Positions 59,894 through 64,000 of a stretch of DNA of 64,000 nt are shown one piece after another. Each line of letters starts with the position of its first letter. The stretch's first letter is position 1. The notes under the pieces were generated by a model that made no database searches, was not told where the DNA came from, and saw nothing but the letters and a program-made list of their open reading frames with translations. Source of the stretch: Mycolicibacterium peregrinum (GTDB lineage: Bacteria > Actinomycetota > Actinomycetes > Mycobacteriales > Mycobacteriaceae); contig NZ_LZSO01000027.1 of the NCBI RefSeq assembly GCF_001665785.1, forward strand, positions 1 to 64,000, given 5' to 3'. Made by a program: the position numbers and the translations under genes.

Positions 59894-60862
59894 CCCGGCA
59901 TGGGCGACCATGGCGCCCGCCGCATTGAGCACCACCGCGTCACGCACCGGGCCCTTGGCGCCGCCCAGCACGGCCCGCGCCTCGGCGGCGTTGGCCGTGG
60001 CGTCACCGCCCACCAACTCCCTGATGTCCGCGCGCTTGAATCCGAAGGCCGCCGGGTCGAACTTCAGCCGGTCCACCGTCCCGGCCTGGACGCGCCAGAT
60101 GGTGCTGGTGGTCGTCGTGGTGAGCTCGTCGAGACCGTCGTCGCCGTGCACCACCAGCACGCTGGAACCACGGGCAGCGTAGACCCCGGCCATCACCTCG
60201 GCCAGGTCGTCGAATGCGCAGCCGATCAGCCCGGCGCGCGGCCCGGCCGGATTGGTGAGCGGCCCAAGCAGATTGAAGACCGTGGGAACCCCGATCTCCC
60301 GGCGCACCACCGAGGCGTGCCGATACGACGGGTGGAACTGCGGCGCGAAGGCGAACCCGATGCCCACCTCGGCGACACTGCGCGCCACCTCGTCGGGGCC
60401 CAGGTCGATCCGCACCCCGAGCGCCTCCAGGGTGTCCGCGCCACCCGACAGCGAGGACGCCGCCCGGTTGCCGTGTTTGATCACCGGCACGCCGCAGGCC
60501 GCCACCACGATGGCCGCCATGGTCGACAGGTTCACCGTGTTGGCCCCATCGCCACCGGTCCCCACGATGTCGACGGTCTCGTGACCGATCTGATCTGTCG
60601 GCACCCGACGCGCGTGCGACAGCATGATGTCGGCCAACTCCCCGACCTCCGCCGAGGTGGGCCGCTTCATCTTCATCGCCACCGCGAAGCCGGCGATCTG
60701 AGCCGGAGTCGCGACCCCGGTCATGATCTGGTCCATGGCCCAACCCGCATAACCGTTGGGCAGGCTCTGCTCGGTGGTCAGGCGCCCGAGAATGAGCGGC
60801 CACGACGGTGCCGCCACAGAGCCGGACGACGATGCGGATAGCGGTGAAGATGCAGGAGCCAC
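59768..60862 (-). CDS. trpD: anthranilate phosphoribosyltransferase TrpD
   Basis: A 364-residue enzyme converting anthranilate and PRPP to N-phosphoribosyl-anthranilate in tryptophan synthesis. PRPP and anthranilate loops: VGTGGDGANTVNLST, KHGNRAASSLSGGADTLE and HPSYRHASVVRREIG. The start is a GTG at 60862. The C-terminus LLARWVRF is conserved with M. tuberculosis TrpD, so the stop at 59768 is genuine even though it overlaps the convergent nuclease gene by 126 bp. It stands alone, away from other trp genes. Confidence 0.96.
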   Translation of the reverse strand: MAPASSPLSASSSGSVAAPSWPLILGRLTTEQSLPNGYAGWAMDQIMTGVATPAQIAGFAVAMKMKRPTSAEVGELADIMLSHARRVPTDQIGHETVDIVGTGGDGANTVNLSTMAAIVVAACGVPVIKHGNRAASSLSGGADTLEALGVRIDLGPDEVARSVAEVGIGFAFAPQFHPSYRHASVVRREIGVPTVFNLLGPLTNPAGPRAGLIGCAFDDLAEVMAGVYAARGSSVLVVHGDDGLDELTTTTTSTIWRVQAGTVDRLKFDPAAFGFKRADIRELVGGDATANAAEARAVLGGAKGPVRDAVVLNAAGAMVAHAGLASDAKWVPAWEAGLERAVEAIDSGAAEQLLARWVRFSLQF

Positions 60863-60973
60863 CGCCGAATGCTATCGCCCGGGCGGGACTCGTCTCCGGG
60901 GCGAGGGGAACCCGACGCGACACGAATCCGACCAATTGCTCGACCCGGGTGGAGTTCGACAACTACAAAGCGT

Positions 60974-60979
60974 CATACT
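60974..60979 (+). promoter_or_regulatory. ctaE: -10 element of the ctaE-qcrCAB operon (leaderless)
   Basis: CATACT ends 7 nt before the GTG at 60987. It marks the start of the respiratory operon. A -35 at normal spacing is not evident. Confidence 0.45.
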
Positions 60980-60986
60980 TGCGGAT

Positions 60987-61598
60987 GTGACGAGCGCTGT
61001 AGGTACCTCGGGAACGGCAATAACGTCGCGCGTTCATTCGCTGAACAGACCAAACATGGTCAGTGTCGGCACCATCGTGTGGCTTTCCAGTGAACTCATG
61101 TTCTTTGCTGGACTCTTCGCGATGTATTTCACCGCGCGCGCCCAAGCCGGTGGCAACTGGCCGCCCGAGCCGACCGAACTCAATTTGGCCCTTGCTGTTC
61201 CGGTGACGCTGGTTCTGATCGCGTCATCCTTCACCTGCCAGATGGGCGTGTTCGCCGCCGAGCGCGGCGACGTGTTCGGGCTGCGCCGGTGGTATGTGAT
61301 CACGTTCCTGATGGGCCTGTTCTTCGTGCTGGGCCAGGGATACGAGTACATCCACCTGGTCGAGCACGGCACCACCATCCCGGGCAGTGCCTACGGATCG
61401 GTCTTCTATCTCGCGACCGGTTTCCACGGCCTGCACGTCATCGGCGGACTTGTTGCGTTCATCTTGCTGCTGGCCCGCACCAAGATGAGTAAGTTCACGC
61501 CCGCACAGGCCACCGCGGCGATCGTCGTCTCGTACTACTGGCACTTCGTCGACATCGTCTGGATTGCGCTGTTCGCCACCATCTACTTCGTCCGCTGA
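60987..61598 (+). CDS. ctaE: cytochrome c oxidase (aa3) subunit III CtaE
   Basis: A 203-residue subunit III of the aa3-type terminal oxidase with five TM helices. It has the family sequence MVSVGTIVWLSSELMFFAGLFA, and FHGLHVIGG with SYYWHFVDIVW near the end. The GTG at 60987 gives MTSAVGTSGTAITSRVHSLN, identical in length to M. tuberculosis CtaE (203 residues). The upstream open frame overlaps trpD and is not used. It is the first gene of the operon that builds the bcc-aa3 supercomplex. Confidence 0.97.
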   Translation: MTSAVGTSGTAITSRVHSLNRPNMVSVGTIVWLSSELMFFAGLFAMYFTARAQAGGNWPPEPTELNLALAVPVTLVLIASSFTCQMGVFAAERGDVFGLRRWYVITFLMGLFFVLGQGYEYIHLVEHGTTIPGSAYGSVFYLATGFHGLHVIGGLVAFILLLARTKMSKFTPAQATAAIVVSYYWHFVDIVWIALFATIYFVR

Positions 61599-61636
61599 TC
61601 GGCCGGCCGATGTTCGATTCGATGAGAAGGGGTTCG

Positions 61637-62443
61637 ATGACCAGCAAGTCGCGCCGACGACTGCGCCGACGACTGTCAGCAGGTCTCCTGCTGTTGGTCG
61701 GCCTGTCAGTCGCAGGTGGTGTTGCGGCCACGCTGACACCCACACCGCAGGTCGCAGTCGCCGACGAATCTCAGTCGGCACTGCTGCGCACCGGTAAGCA
61801 ACTGTTCGACACGTCGTGCGTTTCGTGCCACGGCGCCAACCTGCAGGGTGTGCCCGACCGTGGGCCCAGCCTGATCGGCACCGGCGAGGCCGCGGTGTAC
61901 TTCCAGGTGTCGACCGGTCGCATGCCCGCGATGCGCGGTGAGGCCCAGGCACCGTCCAAGCCCGAGCACTTCGACGAGAACCAGATCGACGCTCTCGGCG
62001 CCTTTGTTCAGGCCAACGGCGGCGGCCCGACCCTGATCCGCGACGAGCACGGCGGCGTGGCCCAGGAATCGCTGATCGGGTCCAACGTGGCCCGCGGCGG
62101 CGACCTGTTCCGGCTGAACTGCGCGTCCTGCCACAACTTCACCGGCAAGGGTGGCGCGCTGTCCTCCGGTAAGTACGCGCCGGACCTCGGTGAGACCGAG
62201 CCGGCACAGATCTACACCGCGATGCAGACCGGGCCGCAGAACATGCCCAAGTTCTCCGACCGGCAGCTGTCGCCGGAAGAGAAGCGCGACATCGTCGCCT
62301 ACGTCCGTGAGTCGGCTCAGACGCCCAGCTACGGCGGATACGGGCTCGGCGGCTTCGGCCCCGCGCCCGAGGGCATGGCGATGTGGATTATCGGAATGGT
62401 CGCCGCTATCGGCGTGGCAATGTGGATCGGGGCACGAGCATGA
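61637..62443 (+). CDS. qcrC: menaquinol-cytochrome c reductase dihaem cytochrome c subunit QcrC
   Basis: A 268-residue dihaem cytochrome cc. It has an N-terminal signal-anchor (about 15-35), haem motifs CVSCH and CASCH in two repeated cytochrome c domains, axial Met regions in GRMPAM and QNMPKF, and a C-terminal TM (MWIIGMVAAIGVAMWIGA). It replaces soluble cytochrome c by passing electrons directly to the aa3 oxidase. I chose the ATG at 61637 (a GAAGGGG precedes it); ATG 61622 or 61610 are alternatives. It overlaps qcrA by 4 bp. Confidence 0.96.
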   Translation: MTSKSRRRLRRRLSAGLLLLVGLSVAGGVAATLTPTPQVAVADESQSALLRTGKQLFDTSCVSCHGANLQGVPDRGPSLIGTGEAAVYFQVSTGRMPAMRGEAQAPSKPEHFDENQIDALGAFVQANGGGPTLIRDEHGGVAQESLIGSNVARGGDLFRLNCASCHNFTGKGGALSSGKYAPDLGETEPAQIYTAMQTGPQNMPKFSDRQLSPEEKRDIVAYVRESAQTPSYGGYGLGGFGPAPEGMAMWIIGMVAAIGVAMWIGARA

Positions 62444-63606
62444 CCGACAACACCCCGAAGATTCCGTCCGACGCCGAACTGGCCGAGATGTCGCGTGAGG
62501 AGCTCGTCGAGCTCGGCGGCAAGATCGACGGTGTCGAGACCATCTTCAAGGAGCCTCGGTGGCCGGTCCCCGGCACCAAGGCCGAGAAGCGCACCGAGCG
62601 GCTGGTCGCGTACTGGCTTCTGCTCGGCGGTGTTTCGGGCCTGGCACTGCTGCTGATCTTCCTGTTCTGGCCGTGGGAGTACCAGCCCTTCGGTTCGGAG
62701 GGCGAGTTCCTCTACTCACTGGCCACTCCGCTGTACGGCCTGACCTTCGGCCTGTCGATCCTGGCGATCGGCATCGGCGCGGTGCTGTTCCAGAAGAAGT
62801 TCATCCCCGAGGAGATCTCGGTCCAGGACCGCCACGACGGGCGTTCCCCCGAGATCGCCCGCAAGACCATCGCAGCCAATCTGACCGACGCCCTGGAGGG
62901 CTCGACCGTCAAGCGCCGCAAGCTCATCGGCTTGTCGCTGGGCATCGGCCTCGGCGCATTCGGGGCCGGCACCCTGGTGGCCTTCATCGGCGGTCTGATC
63001 AAGAACCCGTGGAAGCCCGTGGTGCCCACCGCGGAAGGCAAGAAGGCCGTGTTGTGGACCTCGGGGTGGACGCCCCGATTCCACGGCGAGACCATCTACC
63101 TGGCTCGCGCGACCGGACGTCCCGGTTCGTCGCCGTTCGTCAAGATGCGGCCGGAGGATCTCGACGCCGGTGGCATGGAGACGGTCTTCCCCTGGCGCGA
63201 GTCTGACGGCGACGGCACCACCGTCGAGTCCGAGCACCACCTCACCGAGATCTCGATGGGTGTGCGTAACCCGGTCATGTTGATCCGCATCAAGCCGGCC
63301 GACATGCCCCGCGTGGTCAAGCGAAAAGGCCAGGAGAGCTTCAACTTTGGTGAGCTGTTCGCCTACACCAAGGTCTGCTCGCACCTGGGCTGCCCCTCGT
63401 CGCTGTACGAGCAGCAGACCTACCGCATCCTGTGCCCGTGCCACCAGTCGCAGTTCGACGCGTTGCACTTCGCCAAGCCCATATTCGGTCCGGCTGCGCG
63501 CGCGTTGGCGCAGCTGCCCATCACCATCGACAAAGACGGCTACCTGGTCGCCAACGGCGACTTCGTCGAGCCCGTCGGACCGGCATTCTGGGAGCGCAAA
63601 TCATGA
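62440..63606 (+). CDS. qcrA: Rieske iron-sulfur subunit QcrA
   Basis: A 388-residue Rieske protein with three TM helices in the N-terminal half, an actinobacterial feature, then the Rieske domain. The [2Fe-2S] ligands are in CSHLGC and CPCHQSQFD. It accepts electrons from menaquinol at the Qo site and passes them to QcrC. The start overlaps the qcrC stop by 4 bp, and its own stop overlaps the qcrB start by 4 bp, giving a tightly coupled qcrCAB. Confidence 0.97.
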   Translation: MTDNTPKIPSDAELAEMSREELVELGGKIDGVETIFKEPRWPVPGTKAEKRTERLVAYWLLLGGVSGLALLLIFLFWPWEYQPFGSEGEFLYSLATPLYGLTFGLSILAIGIGAVLFQKKFIPEEISVQDRHDGRSPEIARKTIAANLTDALEGSTVKRRKLIGLSLGIGLGAFGAGTLVAFIGGLIKNPWKPVVPTAEGKKAVLWTSGWTPRFHGETIYLARATGRPGSSPFVKMRPEDLDAGGMETVFPWRESDGDGTTVESEHHLTEISMGVRNPVMLIRIKPADMPRVVKRKGQESFNFGELFAYTKVCSHLGCPSSLYEQQTYRILCPCHQSQFDALHFAKPIFGPAARALAQLPITIDKDGYLVANGDFVEPVGPAFWERKS

Positions 63607-64000
63607 GCCCTGACCTTGCCAAGATCGCTGCCGCACAGGGCGATGCGATCGATTCCCGTTATCACCCGTCGGCGGCGGTGCGCCGGCAGCTGAACAAGGT
63701 GTTCCCCACCCACTGGTCCTTCCTGCTGGGTGAGATCGCGCTGTACAGCTTCATCGTGCTGCTGATCACCGGTGTCTGGCTGACGCTGTTCTTCGATCCG
63801 TCGATGGCACACGTCACCTACGACGGTGTGTACCAACCGCTTCGGGGCGTGCAGATGTCGCGGGCCTACGAGTCCGCACTGCAGATCAGCTTCGAGGTGC
63901 GCGGCGGGTTGTTCGTCCGCCAGATCCACCACTGGGCCGCACTGATGTTCGCCGCGTCGATCATGGTGCACATGGCACGCATCTTCTTCACCGGTGCGTT
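63603..64000 (+). CDS. qcrB: cytochrome b subunit QcrB (partial, cut by window end)
   Basis: The first 132 codons of the menaquinol-cytochrome c reductase cytochrome b. TM A is at about 43-66 (FLLGEIALYSFIVLLITGVW). TM B begins with RQIHHWAALMFAASIMVHMARIFF, carrying the first His pair for haem b ligation. The reading frame remains open at 64000, so the gene runs off the window. QcrB is the target of imidazopyridine inhibitors such as Q203. Confidence 0.97.
   Translation, partial: MSPDLAKIAAAQGDAIDSRYHPSAAVRRQLNKVFPTHWSFLLGEIALYSFIVLLITGVWLTLFFDPSMAHVTYDGVYQPLRGVQMSRAYESALQISFEVRGGLFVRQIHHWAALMFAASIMVHMARIFFTGA

Noticed and set aside
1..64000. Insertion sequences, prophage, CRISPR arrays, tRNA or rRNA genes
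   Set aside because: No transposase or integrase motifs, regular spacer-repeat arrays or cloverleaf/rRNA sequences were seen in genes or gaps.

Overview
The window is high-GC actinobacterial DNA and almost certainly comes from a fast-growing Mycobacterium/Mycolicibacterium. From about 15.9 kb to the right edge, gene content and order follow the M. tuberculosis Rv2143-Rv2196 block: phosphoribosyltransferase, wag31, the complete division and cell wall (dcw) cluster, the lipoglycan genes, fadD15, pimB', trpD and the start of the cytochrome bcc-aa3 operon. Two departures from that block stand out. Nothing lies between murE and pbpB, where M. tuberculosis carries Rv2159c-Rv2162c. Nothing lies between lppM and idsA2, where it carries Rv2172c. 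No insertion sequence, CRISPR array, rRNA or tRNA was seen.

Layout. (1) 0-16 kb is the variable part: a catalase-like haem protein; a large ATP-binding LuxR-family (LAL) regulator; a convergent 1353-residue nitrate reductase fused to a CysJ-type diflavin reductase; a universal stress protein in one operon with a tripartite tricarboxylate transporter (tctCBA); a divergent CitA/DcuS-type two-component system; a cytochrome P450; a class I glutamine amidotransferase; and a phosphoribosyltransferase. (2) 16.5-38.7 kb, minus strand, is the dcw region, read from right to left: a DUF3040 membrane protein, mraZ, rsmH, an FtsL-like gene, pbpB, murE, murF, mraY, murD, ftsW, murG, murC, ftsQ, ftsZ, a pgeF/yfiH-type enzyme, yggS, sepF, a YggT-family gene, wag31 and a small membrane protein. 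Most junctions are 4-bp ATGA/GTGA overlaps, indicating translational coupling. (3) 38.9-49.7 kb holds an acetyltransferase, lppM, idsA2, the mannosyltransferase mptA, the pknL/Rv2175c kinase-substrate pair, aroG, an exoribonuclease, a membrane protein, a second mannosyltransferase and an acyltransferase. (4) 49.8-60.9 kb holds a cluster of two START-like proteins with an ArsA-like ATPase, then fadD15, pimB', a predicted metallopeptidase, an NlpC/P60 endopeptidase, a small Cys-rich protein, an exonuclease/GIY-YIG fusion and trpD. (5) 60.99 kb to the end holds ctaE-qcrC-qcrA-qcrB, with qcrB cut by the window edge.

The main theme is envelope growth. The dcw genes make and polymerise lipid II and build the divisome, Wag31 directs polar growth, MptA, Rv2181-type and PimB' enzymes build PIM/LM/LAM, and PknL is a Ser/Thr kinase of the same neighbourhood. 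The left end concerns nitrogen (nitrate assimilation) and carboxylate uptake. Many monocistronic genes have a TANNNT -10 element 6-9 nt before the start codon, the signature of leaderless transcription, and I used this to choose several starts. The most unusual non-coding element is a perfect 14-bp inverted repeat enclosing two hairpins between ftsQ and ftsZ.
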